Below are positions 53,420 through 62,882 of a DNA stretch of 64,000 bases, piece by piece. The stretch is from positions 1-64,000 of the forward strand of contig JANYDB010000068.1 of the NCBI GenBank assembly GCA_025359985.1. The letters are read 5' to 3'. The stretch comes from Burkholderiales bacterium (GTDB lineage Bacteria; Pseudomonadota; Gammaproteobacteria; Burkholderiales; Usitatibacteraceae). The notes below the pieces were generated by a model. It made no database searches, was not told where the DNA came from, and was given only the letters and a program-made list of their open reading frames with translations. Every line of letters starts with the position of its first letter. The stretch's first letter is position 1. A program made the translations under genes and the position numbers.

Positions 53420-54649
53420 ATGGCCGTCAATTACAAAACTCCTACTGCTGCTTCCCTGCTGCCCGTGCTTGGTGTCATGCTCGGCTGTGCCGAGGCGCAT
53501 ATTCGCAAACCGAACCGCAAGGATATGTTGCTGATTACGCTTGAACCCGGTTCACGCGCGGCAGGAGTGTTTACGCAAAACCGTTTTTGCGCCGCGCCGG
53601 TGACGCTGTGTCGCCATTATCTCGAATACACGATGGAAACACGCGCGCTGATCATCAACACCGGCTGCGCGAACGCGGGTACGGGGGATGAAGGCATGCT
53701 CAACGCCCGCGCCACCACCAAAGCAGTCGCCGATGCGCTCGCTATCAAAGTGCAGCAGGTGCTGCCCTTTTCAACCGGCGTGATCCTGGAGCATCTGCCG
53801 ATGGATCGGCTACTCGCCGGCATTCCACTATGCTTGGCGAATCTGCGCGAGGATGGCTGGTTTGATGCGGCCCACGCGATCATGACCACCGATACGGTAC
53901 CGAAAGCGATATCAAAACAAATCCAGATTCAGGGTAAAACGGTGACTATTACTGGCATCTCAAAGGGAGCAGGCATGATCCAGCCCAACATGGCCACCAT
54001 GCTCGGTTTTATCGCCACCGACGCCGCCGTAGGCCCCGATGTATTGCAAGACATGGTGCGTAACGCAGCCGATGCCTCGTTTAATTCCATCACCATTGAT
54101 GGTGACACTTCAACCAATGATTCGTTTGTGTTGGTGGCCACCGGCAAGGCCGGTCATCCCCAAATAAATGGTGAAGGCACCGCCGAATACGGCCAATTGC
54201 AATTGGCGGTGACCGATGTGGCGATTCAGTTAGCGCAAGCCATTGTGCGTGATGGCGAGGGCGCTACAAAATTTATCACGATCAAAGTAGAAGGCGGAAA
54301 AACCTATGGTGAATGCATGAAAATTGCGAAGGCCATTGGTCATTCGCCGTTGGTAAAAACCGCGTTCTTTGCGAGCGATCCTAATCTCGGTCGCATACTG
54401 GCCGCAATCGGTTATGCCGGCGTAAACGATCTTGATCCTGCCTTGCTCAAGCTCTATCTCGGTGATGTATTGGTGGCCGAAAACGGCGGCCGAGCCGTCA
54501 GTTACGAGGAAACAGACGGCGTGCGCGTGATGAAAGAGGCAGAAATTTTAGTCCGTGTCGAGCTTAACCGCGGACGCGAAAGGGCTACATTATGGACCTG
54601 CGATTTTTCCTACGATTACGTCAAAATCAACGCCGACTATAGATCGTAA
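53420..54649 (+). CDS. argJ: Bifunctional ornithine acetyltransferase / N-acetylglutamate synthase ArgJ
   Basis: [79 protein letters not shown]. Confidence 0.97.
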   Translation: MAVNYKTPTAASLLPVLGVMLGCAEAHIRKPNRKDMLLITLEPGSRAAGVFTQNRFCAAPVTLCRHYLEYTMETRALIINTGCANAGTGDEGMLNARATTKAVADALAIKVQQVLPFSTGVILEHLPMDRLLAGIPLCLANLREDGWFDAAHAIMTTDTVPKAISKQIQIQGKTVTITGISKGAGMIQPNMATMLGFIATDAAVGPDVLQDMVRNAADASFNSITIDGDTSTNDSFVLVATGKAGHPQINGEGTAEYGQLQLAVTDVAIQLAQAIVRDGEGATKFITIKVEGGKTYGECMKIAKAIGHSPLVKTAFFASDPNLGRILAAIGYAGVNDLDPALLKLYLGDVLVAENGGRAVSYEETDGVRVMKEAEILVRVELNRGRERATLWTCDFSYDYVKINADYRS

Positions 54650-54663
54650 TTTAAAGGCTGTCC

Positions 54664-55692
54664 ATGTTCGGGAAACTCGAATCATCTTTGGTAAAAACCC
54701 TTGATCGTGTCGATAAGCTGATGGATCGGCTCGAAACATTGTTGCCGCTCTTGCCGCCCACCCTTCCCGTTAACGATTGGACTGCCATCGCTTATCGTTG
54801 GCGCAGACATCGTGGAGCGGGGCGTGGTTTCTTGCAGACGGTCGCGCATCCGCATGTGATTCGGTTTGAAGATTTAAAAGATATTGATGCGCAAAAAAAT
54901 CGGCTTGACGCAAACACGCAACAGTTTGTTGCTGGCCGCGCAGCCAATAATGTGCTGCTGACGGGCGCTCGCGGAACCGGCAAATCGTCACTGGTAAAAG
55001 CGGCACTGCATCGCTATGCCAACCAGGGTTTACGCCTGGTGGAAGTTGATAAAGCCGATCTGATTGATTTGCCCGAAATCGCTGATCTGCTCGCCACGCG
55101 TAAAGAGCGCTTCATTATTTTCAGCGATGATCTTTCGTTCGAAGCGAACGATCCTGGCTACAAAGCGTTGAAGTCGGTACTCGATGGCGGTATCGCCGCC
55201 ATCAACGACAATATGCTCGTCTATGCCACCAGTAATCGCCGCCATTTGATGCCGGAAAAAATGAGCGAAAACGAAGACGCCAAACACACGTCCGATGGTG
55301 AAATTCATCCCGGTGAATCCACCGAAGAAAAAATTTCGCTGTCAGAACGCTTTGGTTTATGGCTGTCGTTTTATCCGTTCGGGCAAGAGCAATATCTGGA
55401 TATTGCGAGGCATTGGGTTACGGTGCTGGCGCCGCAGATTAAAATAAATTCGATTAATGCCCAGGACAAATTGCGCCGCGCTGCACTGCTGTGGGCGCTG
55501 GAGCGTGGCTCGCGCAGCGGTCGCGTTGCCTACCAGTTTGCGCGAGATTGGGTGGGCAATGTGCCGCTAGCAGCACCCACAATGCCACCGATGGCACCAC
55601 CTAAAGCATCACAACGGCTGCCTAAAAAACGTGCAGCGCGTGCTTCGCCTCACACTTCTCGTTCAGTTCGCGCTCCTCGCTCAGCGAAATGA
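54664..55692 (+). CDS. DUF815 AAA+ ATPase
   Basis: NNVLLTGARGTGKSSLVKAAL...ERFIIFSDDLSFEANDPGYKALKSVLDGG...VYATSNRRHLMPE. Confidence 0.92.
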   Translation: MFGKLESSLVKTLDRVDKLMDRLETLLPLLPPTLPVNDWTAIAYRWRRHRGAGRGFLQTVAHPHVIRFEDLKDIDAQKNRLDANTQQFVAGRAANNVLLTGARGTGKSSLVKAALHRYANQGLRLVEVDKADLIDLPEIADLLATRKERFIIFSDDLSFEANDPGYKALKSVLDGGIAAINDNMLVYATSNRRHLMPEKMSENEDAKHTSDGEIHPGESTEEKISLSERFGLWLSFYPFGQEQYLDIARHWVTVLAPQIKINSINAQDKLRRAALLWALERGSRSGRVAYQFARDWVGNVPLAAPTMPPMAPPKASQRLPKKRAARASPHTSRSVRAPRSAK

Positions 55693-56651
55693 AAATCACC
55701 GAAGTCGCTGTCGCGGTTTTCTTGAAACCTGACGGCACGTTTCTGCTATCTTCGCGCCCAGAAGGCAAGCCCTACGCAGGCTATTGGGAATTCCCTGGGG
55801 GCAAAATCGAAATGGGAGAATCGATACGCGATGCGTTAGTGCGCGAGCTGATTGAAGAATTAAATGTCACCATCATGCGCACCACGCCGTGGTTCACTTT
55901 CATGATGCACTACACCCACGCCACGGTGCGGCTGCATTGCTGGCGCGTCACCGCATGGCAGGGCGAGATGCGCGGCATGGAGCGTCAACAATTCGCTTGG
56001 CAGCAGTTTAATGCCAACCAAGATCTGACCGTTACGCCCACCTTGCCAGGCTGTGTGCCAATCTTCAAGGCGCTGGCGCTGCCGTTGATATATGGTCGAG
56101 CTGATCCTGGCGAAATGAGTACGGAATTATACCTCCAACATCTACGGCTTTCCTGGAGCCATAATGCCTCGAACGCCGCGCCAGGGCTAGAGTTTAAGTC
56201 ATCAAACACCAGGCCAATGATTCAACTTCACGTAAATAATTTGTCGGTGGTAATGGGCGCAACGCACGCAGCATTTGCCGAGCGTGTGCAGAAGCTGGCG
56301 CAAGATGCGGGCGTCAAGATGTTGATCAGCGGTGATATTTCACGGGCCAAAAATATCGGCGCTGACGGTGTGCAGCTTAACGCAACACAGCTCTATAGCC
56401 TGACCGAGCGCCCCGACTTTGCATTAGTAGGCGCTACGGTGAGTACACGGGAAGAGCTTCTACTAGCGGCTAAATGGCGATGTGATTTTGCGGTGGTGGA
56501 ATTAGCCGATACGTCAGTCATTAATTGGCCCGCGTTTGTAGAATTAACCCAGGCAACACCATTGCCCTGCTACGCATCAGGCGCACTCACGACCAATGAT
56601 TTAGGCATCGCTATTACCCACGGCGCACACGGGATCGTTGCGCCGCAGTGA
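55689..56651 (+). CDS. Nudix (MutT-like) hydrolase fused to a thiamine-phosphate-synthase-like (ThiE/TenI) domain
   Basis: Nudix box GGKIEMGESIRDALVRELIEELNV; C-terminal GADGVQLNATQLYSL...ALTTNDLGIAITHGAHGIVAPQ. Confidence 0.9.
   Translation: MKITEVAVAVFLKPDGTFLLSSRPEGKPYAGYWEFPGGKIEMGESIRDALVRELIEELNVTIMRTTPWFTFMMHYTHATVRLHCWRVTAWQGEMRGMERQQFAWQQFNANQDLTVTPTLPGCVPIFKALALPLIYGRADPGEMSTELYLQHLRLSWSHNASNAAPGLEFKSSNTRPMIQLHVNNLSVVMGATHAAFAERVQKLAQDAGVKMLISGDISRAKNIGADGVQLNATQLYSLTERPDFALVGATVSTREELLLAAKWRCDFAVVELADTSVINWPAFVELTQATPLPCYASGALTTNDLGIAITHGAHGIVAPQ
56138..56195. repeat. Dispersed palindromic repeat family, copy F, within the Nudix-ThiE linker coding sequence
   Basis: Reverse complement aaactctagccctggcgcggcgttcgaggcattatggctccagg closely matches copy A aaaccctagcactggcgcggcgtttt. 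Confidence 0.65.
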
Positions 56652-56835
56652 TCAATGACATATTCTTTTGACGCGTATTTTTGTCCAGAAATTGCATTTG
56701 CGATAAGACGACTTAAATCTAAATTTTTTTAATTTTAAAATACATTGACGAATCAATTGTCATGACGTGACTAGTTAACTGTTGTTAAATAATTAAGTTC
56801 TATGCGGGAATTAAGTTAAGCATTTAGTATTTGAC

Positions 56836-56882
56836 GTTTAAGCGTTTAAGCGTTTAAGCGTTTAAGGGTTTAAGCGATTAAG
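56836..56882. repeat. 8-bp tandem repeat (gtttaagc)n
   Basis: gtttaagc x3, gtttaagg, gtttaagc, gattaag. Confidence 0.9.
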
Positions 56883-56983
56883 AAAAATGCAGAAAAAATT
56901 ATATTTCTTGTTTTGCCACTCCGTCGCAATACAGAAAAATCAAATAAGTTACATTTTTATTTCGTAATAAAGAGGATTTTTTT

Positions 56984-57388
56984 ATGCACAATTTGATTCA
57001 TGTCCGAAGAATTAACCAAGCAATAGTTCTAAGCTTGATAATTACTGCAATTGCTCCCGCATTCGCAGATTCAGATCTCCCAACAGACACAATCTGGCTA
57101 TATAACTCTACTTCAGATAACCAATCTTTCAACTCCATATTAGGCGCGATGACCGAGCCTGATTTAAGTGGCCCCGCTCGGCCTAAAATTGATAGTGCCC
57201 TATTAGGGTGAGTTGGAGCCGAGTATCAAAAATGGGTTGATGCTGGCAGCACGGCTTATGACGATGCTTACAAAGTTATAGTCGTATGGTCGTGGGGCGG
57301 GATTGATTATCGCGACACTTACATTATTTCGGTTGATGACAATCGCAAAGTTAGCGTCGATTTTATTTTGCGTGGCGTACCGACATAA
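56984..57388 (+). pseudogene. Secreted protein gene interrupted by an in-frame TGA
   Basis: MHNLIHVRRINQAIVLSLIITAIAPAFADSD...SALLG* followed in the same frame by VGAEYQKWVDAGSTAYDDAYKVIVVWSWGGIDYRDTYIISVDDNRKVSVDFILRGVPT*. Confidence 0.6.
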
Positions 57389-57440
57389 ATCAACCCTAAT
57401 TTTAATTTTATAGATTCTAAATTTCACGAAGGAGTGCAAT

Positions 57441-57800
57441 ATGAAAAGCAAATTGTTCTGCGCGGTGTCACTTGTATTTTTAATGACATTAAGCTCAGTA
57501 TCTGGCGCTGAAACCGAAGTTATTCCGCAAGCTCGTAAGTACACTGAGCAATACACACCTGCAGGCGAAAAATGTACTAAAGAGGCAGACGAAAAGGGCT
57601 TGATTTCGCACGAATGGCGAAAATTTATGGCGGTTTGCATGCGGCAGAACCGATCCGCTAGGCCTTATGAGAAAGAAGTGGAGTTTTGCTTTAAACAAAG
57701 AGACGGTATTTCTAGCACTGAAAAACACGAGGTTTTAAAAAAATGCTTGGCAAGTATTGATTACTCAAAAAAATTGCCTCAACAAAAAGCAGCAGAGTAG
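57441..57800 (+). CDS. Secreted PsiF-repeat-like protein
   Basis: Signal peptide, then cysteine motifs KCTKEADEKGLISHEWRKFMAVCMRQ and EFCFKQRDG...LKKCL resembling PsiF repeats. Confidence 0.55.
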   Translation: MKSKLFCAVSLVFLMTLSSVSGAETEVIPQARKYTEQYTPAGEKCTKEADEKGLISHEWRKFMAVCMRQNRSARPYEKEVEFCFKQRDGISSTEKHEVLKKCLASIDYSKKLPQQKAAE

Positions 57801-57842
57801 CTAAAAATTTTCAGTTTAAAGCGGGATTTTTTTAAGATAAAG

Positions 57843-58387
57843 TTGTTAACATCAATAGCGAGGGCCACTTTTTTTCTGCTAACTTTTGCAGGTTGTGCGA
57901 CGTCAAAGCTGCCTGACGAGCCCAATATAGTCATCTCAATCGCTGACCAGACGCTAATTCTGAAAATGGGAAAAGTAGTCCTAAAACGTACCCAATCTCC
58001 TCTGGAAAGGCCGGAGTGGGAGAAGAGTTGGATTCGGACAAAACTCCAAGAGGAATGCATTACGTTGCAGACATGGTTGGAAAAGATATTCCTTTAGGAA
58101 TGGTGCTTGTGGATCGCATACCAACAGGAGAGATTGTGCAGTCGCACATCCCTGGCAGATGGCCGGTTACTACTAGGGTGATTAGACTGGGCGGATTAGA
58201 GCAGACAAACATGAATACTTTTGAAAGAAATATTTATATTCACGGTACTCCGTTAGAACACTTGCTTGGTAAGCCTGCAAGCGGTGGTTGTATAAGGATG
58301 AAAGCAATCGATGTGATTGAGTTGTTTGACGCAATAAAAGTTGGAACAAAGATATATATATCTGAAACATCATTTGCACAACTTTAG
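57843..58387 (+). pseudogene. L,D-transpeptidase (YkuD) lipoprotein gene with an apparent frameshift
   Basis: Frame 1 gives lipobox LTFAGC and IVISIADQTLILKMGKVVLK; the next frame continues YPISSGKAGVGEELDSDKTPRGMHYVADMVG...HGTPLEHLLGKPASGGCIRM (YkuD catalytic motif). Confidence 0.75.
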
Positions 58388-58643
58388 GATTTGTTGGATT
58401 ACACCGCAGTCATTAAAGCGGCACAGATCATTAACCATCCTTGAAAATTCGAGTGGGTTAGCCTGAGTGACAACCGCGAAATGGATGATTTAATTCGTGC
58501 AACCTATTTGGCATTCGCACTGTACGTTGTATATGCCCAGATTATGCAAGAACTTTTACAGTAAATAGGTATATGGAGCCTAATTAGTAATAATTAGTAA
58601 TATTTTACCGGTCAAAAACACGTGTCAGGGGCTGGAATGTTTT

Positions 58644-58844
58644 GCTGAATGGCAATGTGATTTTGCGGTGGTGGAATTAGCCGATACGTTCCCCTTCAAC
58701 TGGCCTGCATTTGCCGAAATAACCCAGGCCACACCATTGCCCTATTACGCATCACGCGTGCTCACGACCAATGATTTAGCCATCGCCATCGCCATTACCC
58801 ACTGCGCCCACTGCGCCCACGGGATCGTCATAGCGCAGCAATGA
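58644..58844 (+). pseudogene. Duplicated, diverged 3' end of the Nudix-ThiE gene
   Basis: AEWQCDFAVVELADTFPFNWPAFAEITQATPLPYYASRVLTTNDLAIAIAITHCAHCAHGIVIAQQ* versus AKWRCDFAVVELADTSVINWPAFVELTQATPLPCYASGALTTNDLGIAITHGAHGIVAPQ*. Confidence 0.88.
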
Positions 58845-58904
58845 GTAAATCAGGTTCGGGATTGGCAAAACGCTACCTGACTTCGTACGGGTTGTATAAA
58901 TAAA

Positions 58905-58938
58905 ATCAGGTTGCTTCCTGTAAAAAAAGCAACCTGAT
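58905..58938. repeat. Perfect 12-bp inverted repeat (hairpin) downstream of hsp20
   Basis: atcaggttgctt / aagcaacctgat. Confidence 0.75.
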
Positions 58939-58997
58939 CAATGCGCAAATAACTAGGTTAACGCGCTCATTAGCGCCTGACTTTTAAATGCGTGACT

Positions 58998-59459
58998 TTA
59001 GGCTGCATGACGATCCAGAAACTGCACATTGTCGCTGCCGTTAATCGAAATTTTGCGGGGCTTTAATGTCTCCGGAATTTCGCGTACGAGTTCGATATTC
59101 AACAAGCCATTATCGAGTGATGCGCTCACGACTTTGACGTGGTCGGCGAGCTGGAAGCGATGTTCAAAACTGCGCGCTGCGATGCCGCGATGCAGGTAGG
59201 TCTTTGCATCCGCCTCTTTTTCTTTACGGCCAATAATTTTCAGGGTGTCGCGTTCGGTTTCCAGATCAAGTTCGGAGCAGTCAAACCCGGCGACAGCCAT
59301 GGCGATGCGATAGCGATTTTCAGACACCAGCTCAATGTTATAAGGTGGATAGCTCGGCTGTGCATTGCCTTCGTTGACCTGGGCGGCATCAAATAATTGT
59401 GCCAGACGATCAAAGCCGATGGCAGAGCGATACAGAGGGGAAAAATCAAGAGTACGCAT
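58998..59459 (-). CDS. Small heat shock protein, Hsp20/IbpA family
   Basis: LDFSPLYRSAIGFDRLAQLFD...YPPYNIELVSENRYRIAMAVAGF...YLHRGIAARSFEHRFQLADHVKV. Confidence 0.95.
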   Translation of the reverse strand: MRTLDFSPLYRSAIGFDRLAQLFDAAQVNEGNAQPSYPPYNIELVSENRYRIAMAVAGFDCSELDLETERDTLKIIGRKEKEADAKTYLHRGIAARSFEHRFQLADHVKVVSASLDNGLLNIELVREIPETLKPRKISINGSDNVQFLDRHAA

Positions 59460-59540
59460 AAAATATCCTTTAAAAATAAGCGATAGGTTAATGAAAATGA
59501 ACTACAAATTAGTAAGCCTCAATTGAGCGCCTACATTAAA

Positions 59541-59570
59541 GAAATGGGAGCCAGTCACCATCATTTCAAG
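59541..59570 (-). promoter_or_regulatory. Putative sigma-32 (RpoH) promoter of hsp20
   Basis: Minus strand CTTGAAA-13 bp-CTCCCATTTC, close to CTTGAAA / CCCCATNT. Confidence 0.65.
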
Positions 59571-59949
59571 AGCGTCCGTCTAATCTTTTTAGAAGCTTTT
59601 TTCCCTATTTTTTATGCGTTCCCAAAACTCTCCCGACGCACCCACTAACGCCCAAAAAATGAAACCGTTTCAGATGATGCGTTTTTGGCTTATTTAAGGT
59701 GCCAACTTTGGTTGCCGCTATCGTTTGTCGACAAACTGTCATTAAGTGCGCGTATATTGCGATGAGGTCAAAGTGTTGCGATAAAAATCGTGTCATTTTC
59801 ATGCGTGTCATGCGTTCCATAGGCGCTACAAGTGGCTAAAACGCCTTAAGCACTATTAGCACCAGCAGCACCCTTCAACGCACATCGATGCGCGTCTTCA
59901 ACGCGCATAAATAGGCGTCAATAAGTGTGAATCACCGAGGAGATGAAAA

Positions 59950-62808
59950 ATGCAATTTCGCTATTTGCGCGGGTTAGTGAAGTCGTTGGGTTTGTCGACT
60001 GTATTGGCAATGGCAGGTTTGAACAGTGTGTTTGCCGTAGACCCTGATCATCGCGAGTTTGAGGCTACGCTGCATGTGCCTTTCCGTGGGGAGGCAGTTT
60101 CATCTGCTCGTACGATAGGCTCGCCCGAGGCGCGGGTTTTCACGCTGAGTTTTGAATACCCGACAGTCGAGCGCGCGCAGGTGGTAGCGTGGCGGCTTGA
60201 GCTGGTGGATCGCGACGGAAAAATTTTAAACCGCTGGCATGGTACTGAAAATCTTCTCGCCCATGCGGTGACGGTTCAGGTGCCGTGGTCGGGCTTGATT
60301 AACGGCGCGGCATTGCCGGCGGGGCAATATCGGGTGCGTATGCTAGCGAACGCTAACGACGCTACGGCTATTGCCAACAAGCTCGGGAATCAGCGCGCCA
60401 TTGAATTTTCAAGCCGACAAAATTCAGTCAATCGTGGCGCCATGGTTGATGATATTTTGAGCGATGCGGACAATACCGAAGTCGTTGATCAAACCTGGTC
60501 AATAAGGGTGGGAAATCCGGCGATGCCGACGATGCCAGAATTTGTGGCGCTACCGACCTCGCGTAATACTAGCGCGGAGATGAGCAATTTAGGTTCGGCG
60601 AATTCAAACAAGCGCGTAGAGAAGGCGCAGCTTCAATCGCAAGCCGCTACCAGTGCCTTGCCTTATACGGTCTATTACGGCAATTTGCATAGCCAAACAA
60701 ATCACAGCGACGGCGGCGGCAATGTCAGCAGCTGTACCGGCGCGCAGGCTCCGCAGGCAGGGCCGTTCGGGCCGAGCGATGCGTATCTGTTTGCATCAAA
60801 CCAGGGCCTCGATTTTTTGATGACATCTGAACATAATCATTTGTTTGATGGCTCAACCAGCACCAATGCGTCGGCCAATCCGGTCGCCGTCAAAGCGCTT
60901 TACCAGTCCGGCATTACCGCCATGAATAATTTTAATGGCGCGAACCCGAATTTTTTAGCCCTTTATGGCATGGAGTGGGGCGTTATTAGTAACGGCGGTC
61001 ATCTTAATATTTTTAATTCTGATGAATTGCTGGGTTGGGAATCAAATAGCAGCGGTCAATTGCTGGCTGATACGCTCACTCCAAAAGGTGATTACGCCGG
61101 GCTGTACACGCTGATGAATCAGCGCGGTTTGGTGGGCCAGTTTAATCACCCGGCCACAACAGCACAATTTAATGCCAATGGTGTTGATTTGGGTTATACC
61201 GCCGATGGCGATGCGGTCATGGCGTTATGCGAGGTGTTGAATACTTCTGCTTTTTCCAGCAACACCACCGAAACAGAAACCTCGCGCTCAACCTATGAAT
61301 CAGCGTGCCAGAAATTTCTTGAGGCGGGCTATCACGTTGCGTTCACCACCGATCAGGATAACCATTGCGCCAACTGGGGTGCGTCTTACACTAACCGTAC
61401 CGGCGTGTTGCTGGCGAACGGCACGACGCTGAATCGCACTAATTTTGTTAGCGCGTTAAAAGCACGCCGCGTATTTGCCAGCATGGACAAAAATTCGCAA
61501 TTGATATTGACCGCGAATGGCCGTCTGATGGGCGAGCGTTTTACCAATGCTGGCCCAGTCACACTGGTGACCAACTTTGCCAATTCAGCGGGCCGCACGG
61601 TCGCATCGGTACAAGTGCTCGAAGGTGTGCCGGGCCGCAATGGCACAGTGACCACTTTGTCTAATACGGCCACTACCACTATTACCCCCAGCATTGGCGA
61701 GCATTTTTATTACGCCAAAGTAACTCAGGACGACGGCAAAATTCTGTGGTCTGCACCCATCTGGGTAACGCAGTCGAACGGTACTGGCGACACTACGTCG
61801 CCCTCCGTATCCGCAAGTGAGGCAGGCTCCAGCGGCACCATTACCTTGTCCGCCAGCGCCAGCGATAATGTAGGCGTGACTAATGTGGAATTCTATGTGG
61901 ACGGCGCATTGAAAGGCAGCAAGGCTACGGCGCCTTATTCCATCACGCTGGATTCCACTACGTTGACAAACGGTGCACACAGTCTTATCGCCAAAGCTTT
62001 TGATGCAGCCAATAATTCTGCCAGTTCAGCAGCGGTCAGTTTTTCGGTGAGCAATGTGGTGAGTGACATTACACCGCCAACCGTATCGGCGAGTGAAGCC
62101 GGTAGCAGCGGCACCATTACCTTGTCCGCCAGCGCCAGCGATAATGTAGGCGTGACTAATGTGGAATTCTATGTGGACGGCGCATTGAAAGGCAGCAAGG
62201 CTACGGCGCCTTATTCGATCACGCTCGATTCAACGACCTTAACAAACGGCACACACAGCCTGATTGCCAAAGCTTTCGATGCGGCCAATAATTCAGCCAG
62301 TTCAGCGGCAGTTAGTTTTTCGGTAAGCAATATCATCGTGACCAGCAAAGAGTTAATGATCAACGGGGGTTTTGAATCTGGCATCACGGGTTGGACCGGC
62401 ACAACGGGCGATATTGGCAGCTTTAGCGGAGAAACTGCATTCCAGGGAACCCGGAATGCCTGGATGGGCGGCAACGGTTCTGCGATTACCGAAACACTGG
62501 CTCAAACGCTCACCATCCCCATAGCCAGCACCTCAGCCATCCTGAGTTTCTACCTTCACATTGACACTGCCGAAAGCGGCTCCACCGCCTACGACAAGCT
62601 GCAGGTGCAAGTCAGAAACACCAGCGGTACCGTGTTGAAAACCTTGGCCACTTACAGCAACGTCAATGCCGCCACAGGGTATCAGCAACGCACCTTTGAT
62701 CTCATTGCTTATAAAGGCCAGACCGTTCAGATTTATTTCACAGAGACCGAAGATGCGTCACTGCAGACTTCGTTTGTACTGGACAACGTGAGCCTGATCA
62801 GCAAGTAA
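59950..62808 (+). CDS. Secreted PHP-domain (CehA/McbA-like) metallohydrolase with two tandem bacterial Ig-like domains and a C-terminal jelly-roll-like domain
   Basis: YYGNLHSQTNHSDGGGN; LDFLMTSEHNH; GQFNHPA; FTTDQDNHCANWG; tandem DNVGVTNVEFYVDGALKGSKATAPYSITLDSTTLTNG. Confidence 0.82.
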   Translation: MQFRYLRGLVKSLGLSTVLAMAGLNSVFAVDPDHREFEATLHVPFRGEAVSSARTIGSPEARVFTLSFEYPTVERAQVVAWRLELVDRDGKILNRWHGTENLLAHAVTVQVPWSGLINGAALPAGQYRVRMLANANDATAIANKLGNQRAIEFSSRQNSVNRGAMVDDILSDADNTEVVDQTWSIRVGNPAMPTMPEFVALPTSRNTSAEMSNLGSANSNKRVEKAQLQSQAATSALPYTVYYGNLHSQTNHSDGGGNVSSCTGAQAPQAGPFGPSDAYLFASNQGLDFLMTSEHNHLFDGSTSTNASANPVAVKALYQSGITAMNNFNGANPNFLALYGMEWGVISNGGHLNIFNSDELLGWESNSSGQLLADTLTPKGDYAGLYTLMNQRGLVGQFNHPATTAQFNANGVDLGYTADGDAVMALCEVLNTSAFSSNTTETETSRSTYESACQKFLEAGYHVAFTTDQDNHCANWGASYTNRTGVLLANGTTLNRTNFVSALKARRVFASMDKNSQLILTANGRLMGERFTNAGPVTLVTNFANSAGRTVASVQVLEGVPGRNGTVTTLSNTATTTITPSIGEHFYYAKVTQDDGKILWSAPIWVTQSNGTGDTTSPSVSASEAGSSGTITLSASASDNVGVTNVEFYVDGALKGSKATAPYSITLDSTTLTNGAHSLIAKAFDAANNSASSAAVSFSVSNVVSDITPPTVSASEAGSSGTITLSASASDNVGVTNVEFYVDGALKGSKATAPYSITLDSTTLTNGTHSLIAKAFDAANNSASSAAVSFSVSNIIVTSKELMINGGFESGITGWTGTTGDIGSFSGETAFQGTRNAWMGGNGSAITETLAQTLTIPIASTSAILSFYLHIDTAESGSTAYDKLQVQVRNTSGTVLKTLATYSNVNAATGYQQRTFDLIAYKGQTVQIYFTETEDASLQTSFVLDNVSLISK
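61831..62215 (+). repeat. Near-identical intragenic direct repeat (276-bp period)
   Basis: agcggcaccattaccttgtccgccagcgcc...gctacggcgccttattc at 61831-61939 and again at 62107-62215. Confidence 0.9.
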
Positions 62809-62835
62809 TTAGCCAATGATGGTGCTCCACACTAA

Positions 62836-62866
62836 AATGCCCCGGATCATCCGGGGCATTTTTTTT
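62836..62866. terminator. Rho-independent terminator
   Basis: aatgccccggatcatccggggcattttttttgg. Confidence 0.85.
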
Positions 62867-62882
62867 GGATGAGTTTTTTTAA

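Noticed and set aside
57209-57211. TGA as a selenocysteine codon
   Set aside because: No convincing SECIS-like hairpin noticed after it and no selenoprotein family match; nonsense mutation is simpler
59605-59820. 71-aa minus ORF upstream of hsp20
   Set aside because: No recognisable domain; lies beyond the hsp20 promoter region with no support
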